From the NCBI RefSeq assembly GCF_030247185.1, contig NC_080570.1:159748882-159812881 (forward strand): DNA of 64,000 nucleotides, in the 5' to 3' direction. Below, piece after piece: positions 22,443 through 34,050 of the stretch. The notes below the pieces were generated by a model that was not told where the DNA came from, did not search any database, and was given only the letters and a program-made list of their open reading frames with translations. A program made the position numbers and the translations under genes. Origin of the DNA: Malaya genurostris (Eukaryota; Arthropoda; Insecta; Diptera; Culicidae). How positions within the stretch are numbered: position 1 is the first letter of the stretch; each line of letters begins with the position of its first letter.

Positions 22443-23424
22443 CTGTGGGGGGTGGAAAAAGTTTTCGGTTAGTCGTTATAGTTAGGGAAAAAGGGGTGAC
22501 GTAAGCGAAACACTAAAGCAATCAAGGGAGGCTTTGAGAAATGTTGGGCTAAAACTTTGTGATTGGGCATTGTCAATGGAATCAGGCGTTGGAAGTGAAT
22601 ATTCGAGCTGCTAAGGACCCAATTAAGGGATTGTTGGATCGTTCCGTTTGTAGTAACTCAACACAACACACAGCAACAAACACGAATCCCAGAGAGAAAG
22701 ACATTCGTTGGAATTGTTTGACTTTCTTCCGTTCTTTACTGTCGGAGAACCGACTGCCGAGGGCTGAAAGTCAGCCGGCTTCCGGATGAAATCCGGGAGA
22801 GAGAGAGAGAGAGAGTGGTGGGAAAAAATTCCCAGACATTACCATGGTAATCGTATGCAGATCTCATCACCATCTCGGGCCAGGACTCGGCCAGCTCTGC
22901 TGGTGTCGTCAGCTTTTCTCGTTGGTTACTGTTGTTGTCCTGAATATATATATATATATAGATGTACACTTTTTTGTTCGACCAACACGGACCAACCACC
23001 GGGGAGAACGCGACGCAGTTGGCAAACGAGAGCTTAATCCAATTGAAAACAACGGTTAACGAGCGTAGAACTTTATGACGGCGAATGTGTTCTGGGGCCG
23101 AGTTCCATTTGTTTGCGGGGGGAAATTTAAAACAGGAAAGAAAAACAATGTTTCGTATTTTACTGATTAAGTTGTTGAGGTTCTGATTTTGGTTTTCCCC
23201 CCTTCCGGGAGATTTTCCCTGTAATGGATGCGATTCGGAACTGACAGATCGAGTCTCAGCAGGCCATGCCGTTTTGATAGTAAATAGTAAACAAATTGAA
23301 ACTTTGGAACTACTCGAGAAAACCCTAAGAGTTGGGGACCTGATCCATTTTACTGAGAAAATATTAGCTTTCTTTCTCCAATAAGTGAAAAAGTCGCCCA
23401 TGTTCCCATAACGGACCATAATCC

Positions 23425-24545
23425 AGATCCCTAATAAACAATTCAGGTATACAATTCGGGTCCAGATTTCCGGTCCTGAATCTAGAATTCAGATTCAGAA
23501 TCTAAAATCCAGCACCCAAATCCTAGTTCAGGATTCAGGTCAACAATGCTGGTTCCAAAGGCAGGCTCACAGAATTCAACCCATATTTAGGATCCAGATC
23601 TAGAATTTAGGATTGGGATCTAAGTTCAGAGTCCGAATTGAGGTTCATAATTCAGACCAAGAATTAAGGTTTAGGACTCAAATTCAGGACTAAAATACAA
23701 ATTCTGAATCCAGAACTCAGGTCCCATATCCAGGTTTAGAATACAATTCAAGATCCAAAGGTCAGGTCAAGAATCCAGACCCGCTGTTCAAGTCTACGAC
23801 CAGAATTCAAGTATTCCTTAATTTCAAATTCAGGTCCAGAATCCAGGTTCCGAACTCAGATCCAAAATCCAATGCCAGTTTAGAGTTCAGAATCTAGGTC
23901 TAGAATTTAAAACTGGAATTTAGGCTCAGAATCTTTGTTAAGGTTCGGAATTTAGATTAGGAATCTAAGGTACGGAACTCATGTTCAGGGCCAGTATTTT
24001 GGTTTTCTATGTCATCCAATATTAGAATTCAGAACCATAATCCAGATCCCAAATCAACAATTCAGGTCATGGATTCAAATCGAGGACTAGAACTCAGGGT
24101 CAAGACTTACGTCTCAAATCCAGGCCAAGAAGGAAGAGTTCAGATCCCAAATCCGGGTTTCAGGTCTCGAATTCAGATTTCAAGTCCAGAATTCAGTACC
24201 CGAATCCATGTTCACTATCCAAGTTCATGATTCAGGTCAACAATACTGGTTCCGAATTCAGGTTCAGAATTCAACCCAGATTTAGGATCCAGGTCTAGAA
24301 TTCAGGATTGAAATTTTGAACCAGAGTCCGTGTTCATGTTCAGAATTCAGATCAAGAAATTTGGTCAAGGGCCAGAATACAGACTCCGAATCTAGAGCTC
24401 AGGTCCCGAATAAAGGTTCAGAATACAGATCCAGAATTCAGTTCTAAGTCCAAAGGCCTACGTTCAAAATTCATGTTATCCAATTTCAGAATTCAAGTTC
24501 AGAAACCAGGTCCATAGTCCACAATTCAGGTCCCAAATCGAGAAT
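23425..24545. repeat. Degenerate array, ATTCAGGTCCAGAATTC type (copy 1)
   Basis: About 1.1 kb made of alternating words such as GAATTCAGGTCCAGAATCC, with a loose period of roughly 12-20 bases. Related arrays are at 28550-28760 and 57545-62510. It has no coding meaning. Confidence 0.85.
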
Positions 24546-24556
24546 CCAGGATACCT

Positions 24557-24808
24557 AGCCTTGGTATCACATTCCTGTAGTGGAATTTGACCTTCTGTTT
24601 CAACAGACCCAGGTTGGCGGTTCAATGCATAGGACGCTGGTCTTACAAGCCAGTTGTCGTATGTTCGAGCCCCGACCTGGAAGGATTCTTAGTGTCAGTA
24701 GGATTCATAGTACTAGCCATGTAATGATTCTGTACACTAAGAATCGGCTGCGAAGTCTGTTAAACAGAAAGGCCAAATTCCACAAAAGGAATGTAATGCC
24801 AGGACTTC
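24557..24808 (+). mobile_element. tRNA-derived repeat element with inverted ends
   Basis: The left end (CCTTGGTATCACATTCCTG) and the complement of the right end (CCTGGCATTACATTCCTTTT) form inverted repeats of about 50 bases, running inward to CAACAGAC. Next comes a 72-base tRNA-like block (24609-24680) whose outer bases pair as CCAGGT/ACCTGG. It has an anticodon-arm look-alike CTGGT-CTTACAA-GCCAG (Val-TAC-like) and a B-box-like GTTCGAGCCCC. The rest carries a second internal inverted repeat (GATTCTTAGTGT/ACACTAAGAATC). A truncated relative is at 49562-49672. It is either a SINE or a MITE that captured a tRNA promoter. Confidence 0.7.
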
Positions 24809-24859
24809 GCTTACCATTGAAAAAGGAGAGCTCCGAAACAAAATAACACCAAATACTTT

Positions 24860-25483
24860 TCATAAATTATTTTACAGAACGATGAAGTGTGCCTTTTTTT
24901 CTTCGCACAGTATATGCCGTGTTTGCTGTTGACCAAAAACGAGAAAGTGTTGCTGATTCTGAGCGGCGCTTGTCCATGTTTAAACGTAACAAACCGGAAT
25001 TTTTGCGTCGATATGTGACAATGGATGAAACAGGGATTCATCACTTCACCCCGAAATCAAAACGATCGCTGTAAAGGTTATGGCCTCGGAATGTTGAGAT
25101 GTGCGGGATGAAATATTTATCGACTATCTTGAGAATCTTGAGAATGGAAATACCATTAACAGTGAATATTATATAGTGTTCGTTTGAAGGCTGAAATTGC
25201 AAAGAAACGACCGCATAGGGCAAAGGAAAAAAATTTCTTTCATCAAGACAACACACCGTCACAAGCCAATCAAAACAATGGCAAAACTACATGCATTGAA
25301 CTTCGAATTGTTCCCACGTCAACCTTTATTCGCCAGATTTGGCTCCCAGCGACTACTGGCTGTTCGCAGGTCTGAAAAAAATTGCTCGACGTTAAGAAAA
25401 TTCGCACGAATGAAGAGGTTATCGCTCAAACTGAGGCCTATTTTGAAGAAAAAGAAAAATCGTTCCACAAAAGTGGTAAAGAC
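24860..25483 (+). pseudogene. Decayed mariner (DD34D) transposase remnant
   Basis: Plus-strand translation shows KPEFLRRYVTMDETGIHHF, matching the first catalytic Asp region of mariner. Later, in other frames, come FHQDNTPSQ (second Asp) and a degraded version of the C-terminal part. Stops and frameshifts are frequent. The 3' end is cut by the DD37E copy that starts at 25484. It cannot be functional. Confidence 0.8.
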
Positions 25484-26170
25484 TGTCCCAGAAAGTATGG
25501 ACGCACTTTGATTTCGCTGTAAATAATTCACAAGTGTTAGATATTCAATTTTTTTTTTCGATATACTGATAATATAAAACTACAACAACAGAATATTATT
25601 CTCAACATTTGCTACTTAGCCATTGTAGACTAGCTGGCGCACCTTCTTGCGAACGTTCCTCAATAAATTCCGTACAGCCTTCTTGGCGACAAGTTTTGAC
25701 ACTTTTTCCCAATCTTTTTCGAACTGTTGAATGGTTTCGGCTGCCGAGACATGTTTCCTAAGATGTGCCTTCGTTAATGCCCAAAATTCCTCAATTGGTC
25801 GAAGTTGTGGGCAATTTGGTGGATTCATGTCTTTTGGGACGAAAGTGACATTTTTGATAGTATACCATTCTACCGTTGATTTCGAGTAGTGGATCCTTGT
25901 GGCTTCGAATCATGGGTAGAAGTCGTTTTTGTAAACATTCCTTGATGTATATTTCGCTGTTCATTGAAGCAGTGGTGAAGGGTTTCGAAATTTTACCGCA
26001 GCTACAAATTGCTTGCCGACCATAGCTTTCTTACCAAATTTTTCGACTTCAATCGATGTCTCGGACTGGTTTAACACTTGCCCTTCTCGCAATGTTTAAT
26101 ATTGTGGTCCCGGCAAGGATTTGTAATCGAGTTTCACGTAGGTTTCATCGTTCATGATTAGGCGTTTTAG
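25484..26170 (-). pseudogene. DD37E element, copy 2 (truncated)
   Basis: It starts with the terminal repeat ACTGTCCCAGAAAGTATGG and reads on the minus strand as the C-terminal half of the transposase (PNCPQLRPIEEFWALTKAHLRK region, catalytic Glu in PIEEFW). The homology stops near 26165, at the codons for the first catalytic region. The N-terminal half and the other end are missing. It interrupts the mariner remnant on its left. Confidence 0.85.
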
Positions 26171-28504
26171 TTTTCAACTTCGCGCGGATTTCGCGCATTT
26201 TAATTTTGAATTTTTTCGTAACAACCCTGAAAATTTGCTTTTCGCACTTGATCTTTGTTCGACGCCACCTTCGATCTAAAAGCTAAATTTGTTTTACACA
26301 ATGTCCATCAGTTCGACCACAGAATTCTAGTATGGCTCCAAATTTCAGTGTTATACAATATATCATAGAAATTGTACATTTCAGTCGGTCGGGAATAAAA
26401 CATAGCTTATCGAAAAAAACTTACTTCACTAAACCCTTCCCAGGACACATTTTACATAACGGCTGGGCCCACAGCTGCAAAGTAATCATCATCCACGTCC
26501 AGCGCCAGCTGCGTTCGTTTGGAAATCGTCGCAGTAGGTGACAATGCAAAAAACAGGGAAAACCTTATCACAAATGACAGTCGGAAATGTCATCCAGCTC
26601 TAGCAGTAAATCGATTCCGTGGAAAATAATAAATTTTTCCAAAGCACCATCCGCTCACCAAAACGAAGTAAAACAATGGCACAAGAGAGCAACGGAAACA
26701 GATGATGGCGGTGCAAAGGACGAGCAAAAAAAAAAGAAAGCTAATTTATTTCAAATCGTCTATTTACTCTTCCGCGCGTTGGTCTCGCGGGTTTCGTGTG
26801 TTCGGACGGAAGCTGGTATAGAAATAACTTGAGAGCACCGAACAAAGCGTCTCCCGGTGGAGTGGTACTTAATTTTGTTTTATCTCGAAACAAACGATTC
26901 CCGGCGTTCCACTCAAGCAAGTCAAGCACAGCAAGCAAGAGGAGGAAGGGGTCGAATGGAAATTCACAATCAATTCCACCTTCTACTTGGCAGGGCTTAT
27001 TACGAAATGCCAAATGAATGAATGAATGAACGAATGCCGAAGCACGCAATATTGGACGAGGAAATTGTAATCGGCTGTTTGATGAAGATGGTTCCCATCA
27101 TCGTCACTTGGTTTTCGGGTGGGAGTCAGATTGGGACGGGACGGGTCGGATCCGGTCGGTCCGGTGTTCTTCGATCGGCATCAGAGTCCATTCAAAGTGG
27201 ACAATTGTTACTTTCGGGTGCTTTATTTGCTCGTTAACCATTATACCGCAGCTTATCCCGGGGTCCACGAGGATGGAAAGGTCTAGAAGATGGACTTTGT
27301 TTCCTTGCTTTCGGTTGGTCGGATAATTTTCGGTAATGCCGGTCTCGGTCCATTCGCCGAAATTGAGAATCATCTTAATTTGCTATCATATGACGCGGCT
27401 CGTTTCGGTTATTTTTTTTGTATTTTGTTCCCAGTTCCCTGAATGGATCCAGTCGACCCGATCACGATTCGTAAGTTTTAATTAAATTTGCACTACGACC
27501 GGACACTCTCGTTTGGAATATTTTACAAGCTACCGTGCGTCTCCGTGAGGTTGCTTGCATTCGGTGGAGCAGGCAAATGGCAAAAAAAAATGGTAAACAC
27601 ATTCAGTTCCTAGCAAAACCAGCTGTTTTACGGTTGAATCCCACCGCGAACCAACTTCCGACGGAAAAGTGCAGCTGCCCGGGGCAAGTTTTAATATTAA
27701 TCCTTTAATTTCAATTTAACTCCTCTTATTTACGAGGAGCAACTCCGAACGAGGTTCGAAATGGCAAATAGAAAAGCGGTCTCCACGTGCATCCGATGGT
27801 GGAATTTGCTCACGTACCCCGTGCCAACGACGACAACGCAATGAACCGGAAACCGGTTCCGCTTAGTCGGGAGCTTCGGTTACTTTTTGGTTCGAATTTG
27901 GGACACCGACCGACCGACAGACCGACCAACCGACGGACGGCATCTGCTTCGCGTTGCGTGAATCTCGTAGCAGGCGTGGGCTTGTCTCGTGTAATTAAAT
28001 TACAATATTAATTAGCACTGGGGTTGGCAGAGTATCGGGGTTTCGGAACTCCAGGCAATGACAACGAGTTGCTGAAAATCCAGGCAAGCTTCGAGATTTG
28101 AGACTGTTTTCGGTTTGTTTTTTTTTTGCCATCTAATCGAATGCAATTTTTGGCATTTTTTTTTTGTTCAAACGGAATTGTTCAAATTCCGATTCAATAG
28201 AAATTTCACAATAATCAACAAGCAAACGATCACGATTGGTTATTTTGTACACTTATTTAAATTTTCGAAAAAAAGCAGAACTTGAGACCGCATGTTTTTT
28301 TACGGAAATAAAATGATTTCCCAGTACCGAATAATGTGCGTTATTTAGAGTACCGCAAAGGAATCGATTTAGTGCTCATAAATATTTCTTATTTTTTCGT
28401 TTCGTCTTCCACTTACCAGTGCATTAGCAGTTTATATTAAACTGATACTGTCACTTTACGGATAGTACTGTTTGCAAATCATTTTTTTTTGCAACGAAAC
28501 GGTA

Positions 28505-28550
28505 TTTCTAGTGGTTTATCGTTAAGTGGCGTTAGCAGCTCAACATATAT
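28505..28550. repeat. Dispersed repeat fragment, GTTCAACATAAACTGC family
   Basis: The words GTGGCGTTAGCAGCTCAACAT match the core of the family better preserved at 36110-36200 and 50892-51274. Only a fragment is present. Confidence 0.45.
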
Positions 28551-28760
28551 GAATTTAGAAACTGAACTCAGGAACTGGATTCTGGTTGGCAGTTGATTTT
28601 CAGTTACTGAATTCCGGTCCGGGTTTAAGTTTTAAAATTCGAGTCCGAAATTTGGCAACAAAATTCAGTTACACTTGTAGAATTGAGAAACTAAACTTAA
28701 GAACCAAGTCTTAGACCTGCATTCTGAAGCTGAATTCTGAATCTGGTTTATGAAATGCAT
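28550..28760. repeat. ATTCAGGTCC-type array, copy 2 (short)
   Basis: About 200 bases of words such as GAACTGAACTCAGGAACTGG, the same vocabulary as the 23.4-24.5 kb array. It abuts the left end of the DD37E copy 3, so that element landed in or next to the array. Confidence 0.7.
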
Positions 28761-29973
28761 GTCCCAGAAAGTATAGACGCAACCAAAAACCGCTGCCATT
28801 TCGCAATGATTCAGAATCTGTCAATTTTTATGGCTGCGTCCGGTTGTTTACACTCTTCTCTAACCACTTGTGCAGTTGTTTATTCGTTTTCATTAGTTTG
28901 TTTCGAAATGCGTGGACTCTCAGCAGAACAACGTCGCAAAATTGTGCAGAAATGGTGCACAGAACGCGGACTGTCACTGAGAAAGATAGCAACAATGGAA
29001 GGAATAAGTGAAAAAGCCGTGCGAAATGCAATCAGGAAGTTCGGTGAGGATAACACCTTTGAGGATAAACCGAAAACGGGATAAACGTATACTGAAAGGC
29101 GTTCGAGCAAAAGAAAGAGGTTTTAGTTCGGGATGTGGTAAAAAAAGTGGGCACTACGAAGTCAAATGTTCTTCGTACTAAAAAACGTTTGAATCTTCGA
29201 ACCTATAAGAAGCAGAAACAACCAAAACGTAGTCCGAAACAAGAAGCATCGATCAGGCTTTGTACTGCATAATCATGGACGACGAAACCTACGTGAAACT
29301 CGATTACAAATCCTTGCCGGGACCACAATATTATACGATGCGAGAAGGGCAAGTGTTAAACCAGTCCGAGACATCGATTGAAGTCGAAAAATTTGGTAAG
29401 AAAGCTATGGTCTGGCAAGGAATTTGTAACTGCGGTAAGATTTCGAAACCCTTGATCACCACTACTTCAATGAACAGCGAAATATACATCAAGGAATGTT
29501 TACAAAAACGACTTCTACCCATGATTCGAAGCCACAGGGATCCTGTTGTCTTCTGGCCAGATTCTGCTTCTTGTCACTACTCGAAATCAACCGTAGAATG
29601 GTATACTACCAAAAATGTCACTTTCGTCCCAAAAGACATGAATCCACCAAATTGCTCACAACTTCAACCAATTGAGGAATTTTGGGCATTAACGAAGGCA
29701 CATCTTAGGAAACATGTCTCGGCAGCCGAAACCATTCAACAGTTCGAAGTTCGAAGATTGGAAAAAAGTGTCAAAACTTGTCGCCAAGAAGTCTGTACGG
29801 AATTTAATGAGGAACGTTCGCAAGAAGGTGCGCCAGCTAATCTACAATGGCTAAGTAGCAAATGTTGAGAATAATAATCTGTTGTTGTAGTCTAATATTA
29901 TCAGTACATCGAATAAAATTTGAATATCTAACACTTGTGAATTATTTACAGCGAAATTAAAGTGCGTCCATAC
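28761..29973 (+). mobile_element. DD37E element, copy 3 (nearly full length, defective)
   Basis: It starts TGTCCCAGAAAGTATAGACGC and ends within the other terminal repeat (GTGCGTCCATAC), where the poly-T start of a retrotransposon takes over. Copy 3 preserves most of the internal sequence of the family and is the best one for reading the transposase. The right terminal repeat is truncated by that retroelement insertion. Confidence 0.9.
28908..29868 (+). pseudogene. DD37E transposase pseudogene
   Basis: A Tc1/mariner-superfamily transposase moves its element by cut-and-paste. The N-terminal helix-turn-helix region starts MRGLSAEQRRKIVQKWC and includes LSLRKIATMEGISEKAVRNA. A stop and frameshift follow near 29084-29260. 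The catalytic domain then reads IIMDDETYVKLD (first Asp), VFWPDSASCHYSKS (second Asp) and LQPIEEFWALTK (Glu). I count 37 residues between the second Asp and the Glu, which is the DD37E signature described for mosquitoes. A further frame disturbance lies near EVRRLEKS. It is inactive in this copy. Confidence 0.85.
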
Positions 29974-31336
29974 TTTTTTTTTTATTTCGTCAAGCAAATG
30001 TAGACTACATGTAAATGGTTTACAATGTTTACTTAGATACTACGCATTATTTCTACGACTAAGCTGTAATTTCATTTCATTTTTGGACATACCAAGGTCA
30101 AGATATTCGCAATATTGATTGTAGTGGCGCATTATACGATTGATTGGGCTATATTTTGCATAATTTGTTCTAGTGTTTCTTTCTAAAATTAATTTCCTGG
30201 TTCGTAATTGACGGCTAGGTGTATAAAAATTTAGTTGCGATAATAAAGAAGGTGATTGAATGCGTTGAGAAATAATGTCGCTGATAAAATAAAGCATTGC
30301 AAGGTCACGGCGTTCTTTAAGTGTTTGAATATTGATGAGCATGCAGCGTGCTTCATATGGTGGTAAAGGAAATGCTGTCCAGTTTAATTTACGAAGTGCA
30401 TATAAAAGAAATTGTTTTTGAATAGATTCGATGCGCTCTTCGTGAATAATATTGTATGGATTTCATACTAGGCTGCAATATTCCAAAATACGAGATTACG
30501 CCTAAATCTCTTACAATTTTACATTTTTCTTACAAGTTGATTTCCTAGATGTATGTTTGTGGATATAGTTTCATTTTTCGTACTGAAAGTTATTGAGTTA
30601 CATTTTTTCACATTGAGTTGAAGTAGACTTTTGCAGCACCAAATGTGGAATAGATTGATTTCGTTCTGGAATATTACAGCGTCGTTGATATTTTTTATTT
30701 CCATGAAGAGTTTCATGTCGTCGGCATATATAAGCACTTTCAGATTGTTGAGTATGAAGGAAATGTCGTTTATATGTAAAATGAAAAGGAGAGGCCCTAA
30801 GTGAGAACCCTGAGGTACGCCAGATGTTACATTAATTGGTTCAGACAGAATGTTTTGGAAGCGGACTACCTGTACACGATTCGTTAAGTATGATTTGAGC
30901 CATTCAAGAAGAGTATGTTTTATGCCATATTTTTGTAGTTTGTGTAGAAGTAAAGGTATGTCAATACGGTCGAAGGCTTTGCTAAAGTCAGTGTAAAGAG
31001 TTTCTACGTAGTTTCCGGCGTCCATTGCATTCAGAGTGAATGTCATAAATTCTAAAAGATTTGTTCTAGTTGAGCGGCCTTTAAAAAAGCCATGTTGTTT
31101 GTTTGTTATTACATTTTTAAGTTGATGAAAAAGTTTTTCGTTTGCAATTTTTTCAAATAATTTTGGAATGCATGAGATAATGGCTATTCCACGGTAGTTC
31201 CGAATGTTAGATTTTGCACCAGATTTAAATATTGGTACAAGAAAGGAAGATTTCCATGCTTTAGGAAAAGTACATTTATTAAGTGATAAGTTAAAAAGTA
31301 GTTGTAGTGGTAGTGTAAGTTCTTCAGCAAGATTTT
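29974..31336 (-). mobile_element. CR1/T1-like retrotransposon, 5'-truncated copy
   Basis: Poly-T at 29974-29982 marks the 3' tail on the minus strand. The sequence is almost identical to 36624-38515 of the full-length element. It encodes reverse-transcriptase motifs TDFSKAFDRIDIP, SGVPQGSHLGPLLF and YADDMKLF (in the frame 30519-31046) and the C-terminal region at 30040-30342. Relative to the full copy about 170 bases are missing at 30480, where the frame is broken. The 5' truncation point is near 31336. It inserted into the end of DD37E copy 3. Confidence 0.9.
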
Positions 31337-31419
31337 ACAAGTCTTTACTTGTATTTACCCTTGAATTTCTAATTTGCACCCGTATACAGAAAATAAAGAT
31401 GTGTTCCACATCAAAAGAG

Positions 31420-31480
31420 TTTTTTTTAGTTTTGCAGATATTTACGCAAATTTCCGCGTAAAAAGAGACCTCAGTGTACC
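31420..31480. mobile_element. Right-end remnant of the CACTGAGGTC-type MITE
   Basis: It reads TTTACGCAAATTTCCGCG followed by AAAAAGAGACCTCAGTGTA, the right-end pattern of the MITEs at 1651-1872 and 49185-49508. The left end was lost, perhaps at the junction with the CR1-like copy. Confidence 0.55.
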
Positions 31481-32645
31481 GATATAATATATCCCAATTT
31501 GTTGTATAACGTTCGCTGTTGTTTCGATCTTCAGTGGTTGTTATTGGTTAACTTAGTTGTATTGTTGTTTCTGTAATAAGCAGGGGTACGGCTAAACTGA
31601 CATTTAACCAGTTGATTTTCATAGGTTACCAATGATTCTCCGCAAGTACAGGACGCCTTGTCGTAAGATGACGTAGGAAGGAACGTGAACAATTTTTTAT
31701 GTATGAAGCATTTTATCCAAATGTTTTACCAGTAAAAACCGACAAAATAATATAAGACTAACTTTCAGGAAGCATATGTTGCACACAGAAAAAATTAATA
31801 ACAAATTTCAGAAACACCAGATATATGCCACTCCGAGAGCTGGTGTTCGGAATCGAATACAATGTTTTAGTTTGTTTTAAATTGATCAAAAATCCATCCC
31901 CAGTTTGGAATGCCCAAGGCAAAATATGTTTTTTTTAATAAAATCCTATCAAAAGCAGCGGTGGGAATAACCAACGATAAAAAGTTGAGAACCGGTCAAA
32001 TGAAAAGTTCCGAGGGAACAGCTGCAGGTTACAAACACACACACACAGTCAAACATACAGGTAAGCTGAAACGAACTCCCGTCGGATCCATCATCATTCG
32101 GAAAAGTTGAACTGTTAAATTTAATCACTGTTGCTGTTTAGCTTCTGTTTCCGCACCAACAAGCTTAAGCGCGGTAATTTAATTACAGTTTGGCAATTTC
32201 CGGTTTTGGATTTCAGTCGGTTTCTTTTTCTTTTTGCTTCAAATCTGCAATACGTTAAAATCGAAGTCCCTCGGAACCTTCGACGCCGTCGAGTTCGGTG
32301 AAATGGACGAAATTGAATTACATCAATTCGACACCGCGTCCCGTCGTGCCGGGCGCCGCGCGATGGCTGCTATTTTCGAGCACGTGGAACAGATTGGAAA
32401 ACTTCGACCGGACCTGATCCGGTCCCGGTCCGGGTCCGGGTTTTATGCGATTTGATATTTTTTTTCTGTCCCGATTTTCGCATAATAAAGGCGTTATTTT
32501 TTCGTCCTACCCAGGCCGATCGTCGGTCCCGGAGGGAGAAATTCTTTCGAAAATAAAAAAAAAAAAGAACACGGAACATTGAATTTTTGAATGTCACTTC
32601 ACTTCAAAAGACTGCTAGTCGAGTAAAATTAGTCTATAAACTTAC

Positions 32646-33300
32646 CAGTCGATTGTGCCCGCCGGCCCGTCAATCCTTTCTCGTGATGCCGGGATACGTT
32701 GGATCCCATGATGGTGGCGATATTTTCACTACTATTAATCCCAGTAGGCTTAATTAAATTCTCTTCGTCGTCGTCGTCGTCATCGGCAACATCATCGCAA
32801 CCGTCGACGTCGTCGTCGTCGTCGTCATCCAACGAAGCGCGGAGCACTAGATCGCTGTCCGGAAATGGGCGTTGATGGTCCGAAATCAGTTCGCTTAAGC
32901 TTCTACACTCAATTTCATTAGCACTGGACTTTGGCTGTTCGTTTTCGACTAGCAGGACAAACTGAGTATGGTAATTACCAGAGTTCGGCAGTTGATCTTC
33001 TTCTTCTTTTTCTGCTGCTCCCCGTTCCTCCCGCAAGCAACGAACCTTTTTACTGGGTACTTCACTACCGGAGTCCTGCTGCTGCTGCTGCTTCTGACTG
33101 AGTGGCACTGATGGCGTCGATGGCGAATGCCGCGGAATGGCACATTTGTTTTCACTACCGGCACTGGAAGTGACCGCGAAATTACTCTCACTTTGGTTTT
33201 GGTTTTTAGTGGTTTTGCAGTTCCTTTTATGGTGAGAGCTGGCGCTGCTTCCGCCGGCGCCTCGGAGCGACGCCAGACGCTGGACTAATTTGAATAGGAC
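32646..33300 (-). CDS. Host gene, long acidic coding exon
   Basis: Acceptor TTTCGCACAG and donor ACTG/GTAAGT bound 655 bases, phase 0 in and phase 1 out. The translation begins VLFKLVQRLASLRGAGG, has a basic stretch HHKRNCKTTKN and a short Gln run, then SGSEVPSKKVRCLREERG. Next are a Glu-rich patch, the segment YHTQFVLLVENEQPKSS, and an acidic region with seven consecutive Asp and another six-Asp run. It ends GLTGRRAQST. The frame is continuous across the whole exon with no ATG needed. Mixed basic and acidic low-complexity suggests an intracellular regulatory or scaffold protein, but this is inference. Confidence 0.8.
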
Positions 33301-33738
33301 CTGTGCGAAAACAAAAGATGGGCTGGATTAGAGTTTGAGCAATTGGACCTGGTTCTGGTGTTGTGGCGTGAATTTTTATTCAAAACTAAATTCTAGTTGA
33401 GGGCAGAAAAAAATGTGCCTATTGGAACTGTTTCGTTAACGAGTTAAAGTCTTATTATTAGTATTATTTTTTTTTCAACACAGAAACAAGACAAATATTG
33501 AAAACTAAGACAGAACTTTAAATTAGATATTTTCTTTCGACCGAGAAAATGCTCTATCAAAGGACCCGTAGCTAAAGTACCTACGATTTCATTATTTGCT
33601 CAATTGATCAGATATCGCAAGTTACATTCACAACCATACACAATCATCGACCTCTTCGTTTGTTCCCTATCATTAACCAGATGTCGACATTTGAGCTTAA
33701 CACAGAACCTTGTAGAACCACCCCTGTAGAACGCTCAC
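33301..33738 (-). other. Host gene intron (438 bp)
   Basis: Donor GTGAGC at 33738 and acceptor CAG at 33303-33301. AT-rich and without visible features. Confidence 0.65.
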
Positions 33739-33971
33739 CTGATCGGTTGCTGCGACGGTTCCGGCCAGAAACGATGACGACGATGAAGAACCGGAGCTGC
33801 TATGCTGGGACTTTCGGCACTTTTTTCCGGTAGATCTGTACCAAGCACCGATGGAACAGGGATTGCGTTTCACACCACCGGCAGTTTTTCCAGCAGCCGA
33901 AGCCGAAGCGCCGGATTCGATGGCGATCGCTGGCGCCTGCTGCCAGTCACTATCGGCGATTATTTGGTCAC
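33739..33971 (-). CDS. Host gene, most 5' coding exon found here
   Basis: Acceptor TTTCCGCTCAG and donor ATCAG/GTGAGC bound 233 bases, phase 1 in and phase 0 out. The translation reads DQIIADSDWQQAPAIAIESG, an Ala/Ser stretch, then GGVKRNPCSIGAWYRSTGKK and a run of Ser before AATDQ. The upstream exon must end one base into a codon. No such exon could be recognised between here and the right end of the window, so the 5' part of the gene is missing. Confidence 0.75.
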
Positions 33972-34050
33972 CTGAGCGGAAAGAGATGGTAAACATGTAA
34001 AAATATGTAATCGGGTTTATTTTCAAAATGAATTAATGATGATAATATGA

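Larger units (their letters stand above)
22443..32645 (-). other. Host gene intron (10.2 kb) loaded with repeats
   Basis: Donor GTAAGT at 32645 and acceptor CAG at 22445-22443. It contains GA and TA microsatellites (22795-22815 and 22938-22960), the ATTCAGGTCC array, a tRNA-derived element, a mariner remnant, two DD37E copies and a truncated CR1-like copy. Unique stretches are 22460-23410, 26170-28540 and 31480-32640. In these I find no exon that fits the reading frame. Confidence 0.6.
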
